64,000 nt of DNA, from contig JAFKAC010000004.1 in the NCBI GenBank assembly GCA_025766275.1, positions 2,232,001-2,296,000 of the forward strand, written 5' to 3'. The translations under genes and the position numbers were made by a program. Shown one piece after another: positions 37,677-46,721 of this stretch. The stretch is from Lactarius indigo (Eukaryota; Basidiomycota; Agaricomycetes; Russulales; Russulaceae). The notes beneath the pieces are model-generated. The model made no database searches. It was given only the letters and a program-made list of their open reading frames with translations, and had not been told where the DNA came from. Position 1 is the stretch's first letter. Every line of letters starts with the position of its first letter.

Positions 37677-38515
37677 CGTACCCTGGACCATCTTGAAATG
37701 TGGAAGACTGCTATATACTATCTACGGGTTTATGCACTGAGTGGGAATGGGGAATATTGGGGATGTTGGGGGTGGGAACGCTTCTACAGAAGTGTATTGA
37801 TTGAGAGTTTCCCCTCGCACTTATATGTGAAAAAGAGGGTGGTGATGTCATAGCGGACATTTGTCGCTAGTTCACATGGCCTTTAGCCAGTGGAGCCAAG
37901 TCTTCCGTTCATGTCATTTGTCACGAGAGGCAATGAGCGTTCCTAGTTTGCAAGCTGCGAGGCTCCCAAAAAAGGAGCCTGGTCTTGTGGTGCGCCAGAC
38001 CTTGCATCCATGGGCATTCGAACATGTTCCTGTATTTTACTTGACATGGCAGGCAGGAGCAGTATAGAAATATATTAAAAAGTGGGATATTCTCAGGGGG
38101 GGGGGGAGGAATAGTCAGGATGAGTGTCATATCCAAGACATGCCACCCCTTTACAGTGGTTTTCATAACAGTTGCTGATTCATTTATTAGCACACAGCTG
38201 GACATCCAAACTCAAGAGCAGGGTTCATAGTTCAGTAGAGTGGGAAATTCTCAAGAAATTGAGCTATTGTACATAATTGGGGGTTATTGAATAGGTGTCT
38301 CAGAAAAATAGGGTTATTGAATAGTTATCTGTGTTACTAGTTTAGCATTGTGAGTTGTGTACTTTTCACAAAGATCTCACAGTCCAGTCCACTCTGGACC
38401 ATCATCAAAGTTTGATCTCCATCCAAACACACACTTTTTATTTACAGCAAAATCCAAAATGGGGGGCCCCTTGAGTAAAAATGGACAACAGCTGACCTCC
38501 AAATTTGACATGCAG
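37677..38515. other. intergenic DNA left of the retrotransposon nest
   Basis: The first 200 bp is the presumed promoter of the dehydrogenase. The rest has no gene. A G-run lies at about 38096-38107. Short repeated phrases (GGGTTATTGAATAG twice near 38282-38325) occur. CAGGGTTCATA at 38219 recurs at 61250, just right of element C. Confidence 0.4.
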
Positions 38516-38922
38516 TGTCACGATCACGTGACATCGTGATGTCACATCACGCAACATGCGTGATAGGAATCTGACCCTCAAAGTTTTACAGAAGTTACAG
38601 TCTCGTCAAAGCACACCTGTTGGTGCTTGAATGGTGCAATTGTCCACATAGTAGTAATAGTGACGTGTCATGTAGAAAACGGCCCCCGAAAACCCCAGTA
38701 TGTATGAGTATAAAGATGTAGTCTGATGAGTAGTACAATGCTTGTCTACTCTTAGTTCTTGAATACTGAGTAGTGGCTTTTTGACTCCTTTCCTCTCCCT
38801 TGCGTGCTCCCTGAGTAAAGCAAGGATCATCAACTCAACTTGTCTTGAAAGACAGGTTCCGACTCTACCAGAACGTTGAGCACAGCTCTGTTGACCCTGT
38901 ATGGTCCCTCAGAACTGTAACA
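38516..38922 (+). repeat. element C 5' LTR
   Basis: It is 407 bp, TG...CA ends, preceded by the target duplication TGCAG. It carries TATAAAG at 38709 and a predicted transcript start at 38744. It differs from the 3' LTR at about two dozen places, all of them transitions. Confidence 0.92.
38709..38754 (+). promoter_or_regulatory. element C promoter: TATA box and self-primer start sequence
   Basis: TATAAAG begins at 38709. Thirty-five bases later GTCTACTCTTA (38744-38754) is the exact reverse complement of the 11 bases right after the LTR (38923-38933). The start site is inferred from the spacing. Confidence 0.65.
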
Positions 38923-38933
38923 TAAGAGTAGAC
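38923..38933 (+). other. element C primer-binding site (self-priming type)
   Basis: TAAGAGTAGAC directly follows the 5' LTR. It does not start with TGG as a tRNA 3'-end site would. It is complementary to the predicted RNA 5' end, as in Tf1-type self-priming. Confidence 0.7.
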
Positions 38934-39025
38934 CCTCTCTTACTCTGCCGCAGAACGAGGTGATAAGGCGTTTCCAGCACTAGTACGAACGACGCAGGCA
39001 GTCCCAAGGAGGATGTGTAGTCACG

Positions 39026-39419
39026 GTGGCACATGAACAAAAATACGCGTGCATTGAACCAGAACCAGCGGACGGAGATCCAACAGTAAAACGAATTGTT
39101 ATTCAAAGGAACGTCAACAATTTACAGGACATCGTAACTGCAGGAATCAACTGGGTTCCTGGACGTGGATACATAGTACGACATGACCCCAGTCCAGCAC
39201 TAGATGTTGAATACTTTGAAGAGGAGAACCATTGGTACGAGGTTTTCTACAAAAGCATTGGGTGGTATACCTATATGAATGCTCAGGTCGATGGACCACA
39301 TCTCTGGGGACTGAAAGCTTGGTCACAAACTCAACCTGTTCCTGTCTATAACTGGAATGAACACAAATGTCAGACAGCAAAACAAAAAGGAAAAAGACAA
39401 TCACCTCAATCAGCACCAG
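39026..39419 (+). pseudogene. element C gag N-terminal extension (split by element A)
   Basis: The frame is open from GTG-GCA at 39026 (context ACG-GTG-G) and encodes YACIEPEPADGDPTVKRIVI and ENHWYEVFYKSIGWYTYMNA, Trp/Tyr-rich as in the extensions of A and B but not clearly alignable to them. It is cut at 39419 by element A. The same frame continues at 47234 and reaches ATG-GCT at 47269 after 143 codons from the GTG. Confidence 0.6.
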
Positions 39420-39926
39420 TGTTACGCTCCACCGGCGTTAGTCCGACTTGGACTCGAGAAGGGCGTAATCGACTTAGCGAAAGTGAGGCGAATGGGGATC
39501 ACGTGTCAACCCAACGCGAGGTGAACAGGGGCACACGGGCACACTCTGCACCTGAAGGTAGAAATGGCGGTTCCTTGGTGAACCGAAGTGGAAGCACTCT
39601 TAGTCCGAGACTAAGGCAGATGAAAGGCGAGTCAAGTGGTGGATTGAAGAAGACCAAGATGGGGACTCTTGGTCTTCCGAGTCAACTACTTATACAGATA
39701 CACGCGGGCTTTAAAGCGCCGCTAGAATAGTAAGTAACCAATAGCGTAACTAGCTCGAACCCTAGTACCGCTATCCTAGGAATGAGTCATTCATGAGTCA
39801 CAATCACATGTGAACTACTATAATGACTGATACGAAGTAAGAGTCCATGACTAATGCTGATACCGGACCGTAGTCATAACCGGTCATGAGTCGTGTGTGA
39901 TGAGTCATTAAGTCCGTACCGTAACA
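39420..39926 (-). repeat. element A 3' LTR
   Basis: It is 507 bp. On the minus strand it begins TGTTACGGTACGG and ends GGAGCGTAACA. No difference from the other LTR was found by reading. Confidence 0.95.
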
Positions 39927-39938
39927 CCACCCCCTTTT
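39927..39938 (-). other. element A polypurine tract
   Basis: On the minus strand AAAAGGGGGTGG directly precedes the 3' LTR, the place and composition expected of the plus-strand primer. Confidence 0.75.
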
Positions 39939-39958
39939 CAGGAGTGAGGCCCACCTCA

Positions 39959-42900
39959 CTAATCCGCCACCGATTCCTGCCTCATCCGTTCCGCTTCGTC
40001 CTCCATTCGTGCCAGTATGTTAGCCCGTTCAAGACGATAAAGACTGTCCTTTTTATCCTGAACCACCATCTCCTTCTCCAGTTGTAGCTGCCGGATTCGC
40101 CTCTCCAACTGATCCTCAGCAAACGCGAACTGCCGGAACCGGCGTAGCTCTTGAGTGAGGGTGACATCCCCAATGCGCATTAGCAGCAAGTCGGTGGGGT
40201 GTCGGTCTCGGAGCATGAAATGCTCCTCGTGTGGGATGAACGCACGGTTGTTTTTTGGGAGATGGGGAGTGGCGTAAAGGGGTTTCCCGTAGAGGAAGCC
40301 CGACCCCGGAACTAGTCCGAGTACGAAGGGGTCTCCTCCTCGGATAACCTGTACGTGTGATGCTTGTACCGTCGGTCCGTTGGGGAGCTTGATCGGGAAC
40401 GGAATGTAATCGGGTCCTCGATTGACCCGGAACCCTTCAGGGACGACGGCCCTGGTTGCTGGGTCTCGTTCCCCCATTGGTGTATAACGAGCCGCTTGTG
40501 CCACGGCGACTCGTCCCCGGTGTAGAGGTCCCCCCGCTGCGTCGACGAGGTAGGGAGTGGCGGCTGGATCTTCAGCGTAGAATTCATGATTAAGGAACGC
40601 GTGCCTGATGGGGTAATGGTCTCCAAGCTCGTCTTCATCCTCATCTTCGTCCAGTACTCCTTCCTCTCCTTCATCATTCGGCGTCGGCAGGCGGCGATAT
40701 GCAGTTGCTCCCGCTGCCACCGCGCCGCCGTCTCCTTCCATTCTTGTTCGTACTTCTTCATGGCGTCGGGCGATTTCACCGCGCGGGACAGCTGCTTGAA
40801 GCCGGAAGAGTTCGTCTTCTGTGAGGAAGACTTCGGGCTCACCGGTGTTGGGATTTGTGAGGGTGTACATTGGTTGCGGAGGTGTTGGCTGAGTTGCTGC
40901 TGGATCGTCGTCGAGAGTTCCCTGTATGGGCATAGGGAATCGTTGCAGTGTCTGGTGCAGTTCTTCACGAGTGACAGGGCCGTCTTCCTCATGCTGCATG
41001 GTGGTACTGTTTCCAGTACTAGCTCTATTGGCTGCGGCGTCGTTGGGGGTGTCGGGGTCGACAAGCGTGGTGGAGGAGTCGTTGACGAGGGTAGAGAGGA
41101 GTGCGAGCTGGTCATTGCGTCGAGTGGAGGACATGAAAGAAGTGGGTGATGGGGACTTAGCGACGTTAGATACCGCTCTTATATGCGTTTCCCTGTCGGG
41201 GTTCGAATGTTTGAACTCCCGAACGGCTTCATCGGCAAATACGTCATCCTTATCTATCCACTGGTTATCGGAGTCCGGGTATCCCTTCCATTTCACGAGG
41301 TATTGGAGCCGTCGTCTTCTGCCGAATCGCCGAGAGTCCAGAATCTTCTCGACCTCATACTCCTCTTCGTTATCGACCAAATCAGGTGGTGGGCGCTGAT
41401 AGTTTGGTCCATGTGTGGGAGTCTCGCGATAAGGCGTGAGAAGGTCTATATGGAAGACGTCGTGGATGCTCCACTGCGTGGGAAGTTCTAGACGATAGTT
41501 GACAGGGGACATCACCTGGATGACCTTAAACGGTCCATGTCGTTTGGCCGCTAGTTTTGCGGTTGGCTGGTGTGTGCGTAAGTGGCGTCCTTCGAGCCAC
41601 ACGAGATCTCCTTCTTTAAACTTGGGCGTATCTTTGTGCTTGACCCATGACTTTTGCGCCCGGAGCATACAGGAGAAGGCGCGTTGTCGTGCCTGTTTGA
41701 ATTGGTCTAACCTTAGCGAGACTTGTGGAATAGGGGAAGGCCTATCGGTCCAATCAGCGCGAGGGTTGAACCCTGATAAGAGGAAAAAGGGGGACTCCCG
41801 CGTGGTTTCATTAGGCCAATTGTTATGCGTGAATTCTGCCATTGGCAGATAACGAACCCAGTCATCTTGCCGCTCATTTACCCAGAAACGAAGGTATTGT
41901 TCTAGCCATTGGTTTGTTCGTTCTGATTGGCCATCGGTTCTGGGATGATAAGCGGTGGAGATATTTTGGCTGATGCCAAGAATTTTGCATATCTCCCGCA
42001 TAAATTTTGACGCGAAGCGGGGATCTCGGTCACTGATAACGCGCGAGGGGAGTCCGAATCGCGGGAAGACGTGAGAAACGTACAAGGCGGCCGTTCCTTC
42101 AGCCGTTATTTCCTCATTACAAGGTATGAAAACGGCGGCCTTGGTGCAGTCATGATCTGTTATCGTCAAGATAGAATCATAACCACGAGAGACGGGGAGT
42201 TTAGTGATAAAGTCCACTGCAATAGTCTCAAATGGCAGGGCTTCTGGTTTGGGATAGATGGGTTGTAAGGGCGCTCTGATAGGGCGAAGGTTGACCTTGT
42301 GCCTCTGACATTCTGCGCAACCTTTGACATAGTCTTGGACATCGTTCTTCATTTGTGGCCACCAGTAGTGTCGTTCTGTAAGTTGAAGAGTGCGTTTAAT
42401 GCCAGGGTGACCATAGACAGGAGAGTCATGATGGGCGGCAATGATGGTACGCTTGTCATGAATGCCACCGGTGACTACTCGGCGTCCATCTTTGTACCAC
42501 GTCCCTTCGATATCTTTTAGTCTGTGAGCATCCACCCAAGGCCTTAACTTAGCTGTGTCTTGTTCGTAAATTGGGTGTTCTGGGGTCATCTCAACTGGTA
42601 GGATCTCCGGTCTCCAATGTGGATGTCGCGGTTCTTCTAGCGTAGTGGCACGTGCGAAAACGCTCTCGGGTAACACTGTGATCCCTTCGTTGTCGTGTTC
42701 TCCTTGATCGTAGTCTGGTCTTCGTGATAAGGCGTCGGCGCGTCCATTGGATGTTCCCTTAATGTGGTGAATTTCGAAGTCGTATTCGGAAAGTTCGAGT
42801 ACTTCCCTGGCTACGTGTCTGCTAATCTTTTGCGGTGATTTCCAGTATTGTAAGTTAAGGTGATCGGAGAACACTTTGATCTTGTGAGGAGAGCCCGCTA

Positions 42901-44767
42901 GAAGGGGTCTCCAATGGCGGAAGGCTTTGACAATGGCTAAGAGTTCGAGGTCATAGATATCGTAATTTCGTTCGGCTTCATTGAGAGTAGAGGAATAATA
43001 GCCAATGGGGTGTCTTTTGCCGTCTGCCTTGCGTTGAAGGAGGACAGCTCCAGTGGCAAATCCCGATGCGTCGACTTCTAATTCGAATTGTTGCGTGAGA
43101 TCTGGGTGTGCGAGGACAGGTTCGCTGGTGACAAGGTTCTTGAGGTCTTTGAACGCCTTTTCTTCTTCTGTCCCCCAGTGCCATTCGGTGTCTTTACGTG
43201 TAAGTTTGTTGAGGGGTCGTGCTTTAGTTGCGAAGCCTCGTATGAAGGGTCGGTAAAAGTTGCAAAAACCGAGAAAAGAGCGGACGTCCTTAACCTTGGT
43301 TGGCGTGGGCCAGTCTTTGATGCCCGCAATTTTGACGGGGTCCATGCGTGTCACCCCCTTTTCAAGGATTACCCCCAGGTAATCCATACGTGGGGAGTGG
43401 AAGAGACATTTTTCGAGTTTGTAATACAAGTCATGCTCCGCGGATACGCGGAGTACATCCTTGACTGCTTCTATATGGTCTGGTAGTGAGTGGTGGAGTC
43501 CGGTTGCGATGCCGATGTCGTCCATATAGACACGAATGACGGTGCCCCGTTTCTCATGTTTCGCGATGATGTCCCTGAAGATGAAATTCATCATAGTCTG
43601 GAACGTTGCGGGGGAGTTGGTGAGGCCAAAGAACATCACCGTTGGTTCGAATAGTCCATATCGCGTTTTGAACGCCGCTTTCTCTTCATCTCCTTCTTTG
43701 ATACGTATGTTGTTGTACCCCCATCTGACGTCAAGTTTGGTGTAGATGTGGGCATTGCTGAGATCGGTGATGAGATCGGATATAAGGGGAAGAGGGTATT
43801 GGTTGCGAATAGTGACTGCGTTGATCTTTCGATAATCCTGGACGGGCCGCAATTTCCCATCCTTTTTCTTAATAAAGAAGAAGGATGATGCGTATGGGGA
43901 TTTGGAGGGTCGTATGTACCCTTTCTTGAGTTGTTCGTTGATCCATTCGCGTAACTTCTTGTCTTCTTCTTGAGTCATAGGGTATATCTTGCAGTCAATT
44001 GCGTCAGCCGTCCCGGGTTTGAATTCGATGGCGTGATCCCAAGGCCTGCTTGGTGGGAACCTGTCCGATGCTTCTTCACTGAAGAGTCGTTCGAATTCAC
44101 GGTATTCAGGTGGTAACTCAGCTTTAGTGACGTATTGTTGGGCCGCGATCGCTAGATCGGTAGCTGTGGCTCTGATTCGACATCCTTCTTCAAACTGATA
44201 TCGTTGTTCGTCTGTGATGACACAAGAATGCACGACTTCATAGTCGTCATCTTGGACGGTGGTTGCTGCTACTACTGATGTTGTTTTGATGTAGGGATTA
44301 GTTGAGCGAATGATAATAGGAAGCATATCTTCGTGAATGGCCGCCTGCGACCATTTGATGTGTGGATCGTAAATGGCGAGCCAAGGGTATCCTAATACGA
44401 TGTCTTCGTTGCCGATGTCCGTAATAAGGAAGCGAATTTCCTTGTGAATGCCTTTAGTTTGGACGTCAACATCGGTATAATGGGTGATACGCCCCGACTT
44501 ATTCTCCGTGTTATCGATATTCCATATTTTCTTTGGGACGTCAAGTGGCTTAGTCCCCAATCCCATCCTTTTTGCAAAGGAGGGTCTCATGAAGCAATGG
44601 GTTGCTCCTGAGTCGACTAGTGCTCGTATGTCGGCCATTGCGTAACCTGTGCGAATCGATACTGGAACTCTCATAGAACGATAGCGAGTCATGATTACAC
44701 TGTTACAATTAACTGCCCTCACCCAGGCCGATGGGTTCAGGCGTCCTGAAAACCCTCCTTCTTCCAC
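39959..44767 (-). CDS. element A Pol polyprotein: protease, RT, RNase H, integrase, chromodomain and long C-terminal extension
   Basis: The open frame of about 1,600 codons has no ATG at its start and begins inside the end of gag in the -1 frame. Domains in order: aspartic protease LVDSGATHCF (about residue 50); reverse transcriptase with YMDDIGIAT (about 414); RNase H LEVDASGFATGAVLLQ (about 570); integrase with HPGIKRTLQLTERHYWWPQM and CAECQRHK (HHCC zinc), then IAVDFI, SDRDPRF and the E of GQSERTNQ (DDE); chromodomain EYEVEKILDSR...LQYLVKWKGYPDSDNQW (about 1130). After it come about 410 residues with no known domain: acidic stretches, then a Glu/Arg/Leu-rich helix (RRFRQFAFAEDQLERRIRQL) to the end. 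Role: copy-and-paste transposition; the chromodomain probably steers integration to marked chromatin. Confidence 0.93.
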   Translation of the reverse strand: MEEGGFSGRLNPSAWVRAVNCNSVIMTRYRSMRVPVSIRTGYAMADIRALVDSGATHCFMRPSFAKRMGLGTKPLDVPKKIWNIDNTENKSGRITHYTDVDVQTKGIHKEIRFLITDIGNEDIVLGYPWLAIYDPHIKWSQAAIHEDMLPIIIRSTNPYIKTTSVVAATTVQDDDYEVVHSCVITDEQRYQFEEGCRIRATATDLAIAAQQYVTKAELPPEYREFERLFSEEASDRFPPSRPWDHAIEFKPGTADAIDCKIYPMTQEEDKKLREWINEQLKKGYIRPSKSPYASSFFFIKKKDGKLRPVQDYRKINAVTIRNQYPLPLISDLITDLSNAHIYTKLDVRWGYNNIRIKEGDEEKAAFKTRYGLFEPTVMFFGLTNSPATFQTMMNFIFRDIIAKHEKRGTVIRVYMDDIGIATGLHHSLPDHIEAVKDVLRVSAEHDLYYKLEKCLFHSPRMDYLGVILEKGVTRMDPVKIAGIKDWPTPTKVKDVRSFLGFCNFYRPFIRGFATKARPLNKLTRKDTEWHWGTEEEKAFKDLKNLVTSEPVLAHPDLTQQFELEVDASGFATGAVLLQRKADGKRHPIGYYSSTLNEAERNYDIYDLELLAIVKAFRHWRPLLAGSPHKIKVFSDHLNLQYWKSPQKISRHVAREVLELSEYDFEIHHIKGTSNGRADALSRRPDYDQGEHDNEGITVLPESVFARATTLEEPRHPHWRPEILPVEMTPEHPIYEQDTAKLRPWVDAHRLKDIEGTWYKDGRRVVTGGIHDKRTIIAAHHDSPVYGHPGIKRTLQLTERHYWWPQMKNDVQDYVKGCAECQRHKVNLRPIRAPLQPIYPKPEALPFETIAVDFITKLPVSRGYDSILTITDHDCTKAAVFIPCNEEITAEGTAALYVSHVFPRFGLPSRVISDRDPRFASKFMREICKILGISQNISTAYHPRTDGQSERTNQWLEQYLRFWVNERQDDWVRYLPMAEFTHNNWPNETTRESPFFLLSGFNPRADWTDRPSPIPQVSLRLDQFKQARQRAFSCMLRAQKSWVKHKDTPKFKEGDLVWLEGRHLRTHQPTAKLAAKRHGPFKVIQVMSPVNYRLELPTQWSIHDVFHIDLLTPYRETPTHGPNYQRPPPDLVDNEEEYEVEKILDSRRFGRRRRLQYLVKWKGYPDSDNQWIDKDDVFADEAVREFKHSNPDRETHIRAVSNVAKSPSPTSFMSSTRRNDQLALLSTLVNDSSTTLVDPDTPNDAAANRASTGNSTTMQHEEDGPVTREELHQTLQRFPMPIQGTLDDDPAATQPTPPQPMYTLTNPNTGEPEVFLTEDELFRLQAAVPRGEIARRHEEVRTRMEGDGGAVAAGATAYRRLPTPNDEGEEGVLDEDEDEDELGDHYPIRHAFLNHEFYAEDPAATPYLVDAAGGPLHRGRVAVAQAARYTPMGERDPATRAVVPEGFRVNRGPDYIPFPIKLPNGPTVQASHVQVIRGGDPFVLGLVPGSGFLYGKPLYATPHLPKNNRAFIPHEEHFMLRDRHPTDLLLMRIGDVTLTQELRRFRQFAFAEDQLERRIRQLQLEKEMVVQDKKDSLYRLERANILARMEDEAERMRQESVAD
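44715..44742 (-). promoter_or_regulatory. predicted frameshift-stimulating hairpin of element A
   Basis: On the minus strand the arms GCCTGAACCCA and TGGGTGAGGGC close a six-base loop (TCGGCC). There are nine pairs, one of them G-U, plus a tandem G-A mismatch. It begins six bases after the slippery heptamer and spans the gag stop. Confidence 0.6.
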
Positions 44768-46701
44768 AACTGCTGGAGGATAATGTCCTTTACATCGTCT
44801 GATTCTCCGGCTACTCCGTTAAGCCAGTCACTGGCGCGCTGTTGAGGGGGTGCTTCTTGGACCGCCCTGGTAGCGACTTCTGGTTCTTGTTGATGATAGT
44901 CGGTGTCAATGTACCGACTGGTCGATGCTTCGGGTTGATATTCCCTTCGTGGTTGTCTGCAATCGCGGGCCATGTGTCCGTCCTTCCTACAGTTATAACA
45001 CGTTACTGGCCTTGGGTTATTACGTCCTCCTCCTCTCTGTAAAAATCCTCCTCTCGGTCGGTATGGGGGACGAGGGGCGAGTATGTCCTCAGCTCCTGCG
45101 AGTCGCCCTCGAATTCGATCTGCAGAAGTATCCATGGCGTTTGGATCTCTCAGATTTCTTGGCTGCCATGAACTTCTTGGTGGTCCCTGCCACTGTCGTT
45201 GTTGTCGCTGTCTTCCTTGTACTTGTCCAGGGGAAACTCCTTTGTTCAACACCGCTTTAAGGTGAAGATATTGTTGTTGGCGGGTAGTGGCTGCTTCTTT
45301 CCACTCGCGATAGTTACGAGGGTTATCGAGAGTATAGACCTTTTCGTATAAGTCCTTTGGCAGCCCACTCGCGAATAAATCAAGCGTTTGCGGGTCGTCG
45401 AGTCTGTACTGAGCGCGGCGTATTAACTGTTCGAATTGGGTACAATACTCATCTAAATTGCCCCCAATCATCTTGACTCCTTTCTTAAGCTCGTATTGAG
45501 CTTGTTCTTGTTCCATCGTGTTGCGGAAGCGCTGCATGAAGCTGCGCGTGATTTCATTCCATAGTCCTTCGCTAGTTCGGGGTATGCCGGCTTGTATCTG
45601 GCCGTTAAGCCAGGTGAGCATTGCCAGTACCCACTCGCTGACGTTGACGCCTTTGATATAGGATAGAAAGAGTAGGGCACGTCGATATGGAGTTGCCATG
45701 ATGCCCTCATCGGCATTCATGCCCCAGTAGACATGCCATTGAGTGAGGAACGCCTCGACTTTAGCGCGTTCTCCATCGAATACTGTGGGTGCTTCGCCTG
45801 CTAGTTTGTTACTTGGAGGAATAATAGGACCTGCACCTGGTAATCCTCCTCCTGGATGTCCCCCTCCTGGTGGTCCTCCCGGGAATCCTCCAGGGAAGCC
45901 TTCAAACCCCGGTCCTCTTGGTGGGGGTCCTCCACCTCCGCCTCCTCTGGGTAGGTCGCCAGGAGGTCCACCTCCTCCACTGGGGGGATCGGCCACGTCG
46001 GGTCCGATGGCTCGGTGAATTGCTACGTCGTCTTCAGTCATTCGGTGACCAGTGTACGGGTTAATGGGAGCCAGATTGGCTCGCGATTCTTCTGCAATGC
46101 GTCTTTGTTCTTCCAGGGCAATCTGGTCCCTTGCTTCCGTGGTGAGGTATACCTCTTCTTGGGTAATGGTGGCTGTCGCCATTGCAGCTGTCGGGCTATG
46201 GATATGGATTACTTCTGGTGCGGATTGGATAGTTAACGACTCAGTTCGTTGTATAATGTGGTCGCCGATGGCTCCCAGGCTTGCTTCTTCAGCTGGCGTT
46301 GTTCCTCGGCTTGGCGATTGTTGACTATCGGAAGCTTCTTCTCCGCTGATTCCTTCGTCAGTATGTTCTTGTGCCTGTCCGTCAATAGGACCGTAGTCTG
46401 CGCGACTGTTGAGTTCTCGCGCGTCGATATCGCAGTTGTAGTTTCTTCCTGCTGGTCTTACAATATCCCAGCGATGGTCTATGGGGTTCCAAGTAACCTC
46501 CGTCCAACAGAGATGTTCAAAATTGAACTCAACGGGTCGGTAACGGTTTGGACCGTTAAACTCCACAAAATATCCGGTGTCTTCTCCTCGTTCTCTCCAC
46601 TGGGCTGCTCCTAAGAACCTTGTTGGTACGTTGCGATCTCCTCGTCGTTCAATATGATAGGGACGGAAAGACGTCCACTGGTCTCTGGTCGAGTACGCCA
46701 C
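44737..46701 (-). CDS. element A Gag with N-terminal extension (likely GUG start; Gag AUG at 46182)
   Basis: One open frame, with no ATG before 46182. From GTG-GCG at 46701 (A at -3, G at +4) it encodes a 173-codon region conserved with element B (TRDQWTSFRPY, NVPTRFL, TGYFVEFNGP, RPVEFNF, CDIDARELNS). ATG-GCG (MATATITQEE) then starts the usual Gag of about 480 residues. That part has a Gly/Pro-rich spacer, a capsid region (TVFDGERAKVEAFLTQWHVY, AQYELKKGVKMIGGNLDEYC) and a zinc knuckle CYNCRKDGHMARDC. The frame is open upstream to a stop at 46801-46803. Two Gag forms, long and short, are inferred. Confidence 0.8.
   Translation of the reverse strand: MAYSTRDQWTSFRPYHIERRGDRNVPTRFLGAAQWRERGEDTGYFVEFNGPNRYRPVEFNFEHLCWTEVTWNPIDHRWDIVRPAGRNYNCDIDARELNSRADYGPIDGQAQEHTDEGISGEEASDSQQSPSRGTTPAEEASLGAIGDHIIQRTESLTIQSAPEVIHIHSPTAAMATATITQEEVYLTTEARDQIALEEQRRIAEESRANLAPINPYTGHRMTEDDVAIHRAIGPDVADPPSGGGGPPGDLPRGGGGGGPPPRGPGFEGFPGGFPGGPPGGGHPGGGLPGAGPIIPPSNKLAGEAPTVFDGERAKVEAFLTQWHVYWGMNADEGIMATPYRRALLFLSYIKGVNVSEWVLAMLTWLNGQIQAGIPRTSEGLWNEITRSFMQRFRNTMEQEQAQYELKKGVKMIGGNLDEYCTQFEQLIRRAQYRLDDPQTLDLFASGLPKDLYEKVYTLDNPRNYREWKEAATTRQQQYLHLKAVLNKGVSPGQVQGRQRQQRQWQGPPRSSWQPRNLRDPNAMDTSADRIRGRLAGAEDILAPRPPYRPRGGFLQRGGGRNNPRPVTCYNCRKDGHMARDCRQPRREYQPEASTSRYIDTDYHQQEPEVATRAVQEAPPQQRASDWLNGVAGESDDVKDIILQQLWKKEGFQDA
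44749..44755 (-). promoter_or_regulatory. -1 ribosomal frameshift slippery heptamer G-GGT-TTT in gag-pol overlap
   Basis: In the gag frame the codons are GAG GGT TTT CAG. The heptamer GGGTTTT fits X-XXY-YYZ, and slipping back by one gives GGG TTT TCA GGA, the pol frame. The gag stop TGA is at 44737-44739. Confidence 0.7.
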
Positions 46702-46708
46702 GATGAGG

Positions 46709-46719
46709 ATCTTGGTCTT
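46709..46719 (-). other. element A primer-binding site (self-priming type)
   Basis: On the minus strand AAGACCAAGAT lies two bases after the 5' LTR. It is the exact complement of the predicted RNA 5' end ATCTTGGTCTT. Confidence 0.75.
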
Positions 46720-46721
46720 AA

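Noticed and set aside
39420..39730. 109-codon ORF repeated in both LTRs of element A (plus strand)
   Set aside because: It is antisense to the element and identical only because the LTRs are identical; it has no domain.
45800..46020. Plus-strand Pro/Gly-rich ORFs opposite element A gag
   Set aside because: Shadow of the Gly/Pro-rich gag spacer on the other strand.
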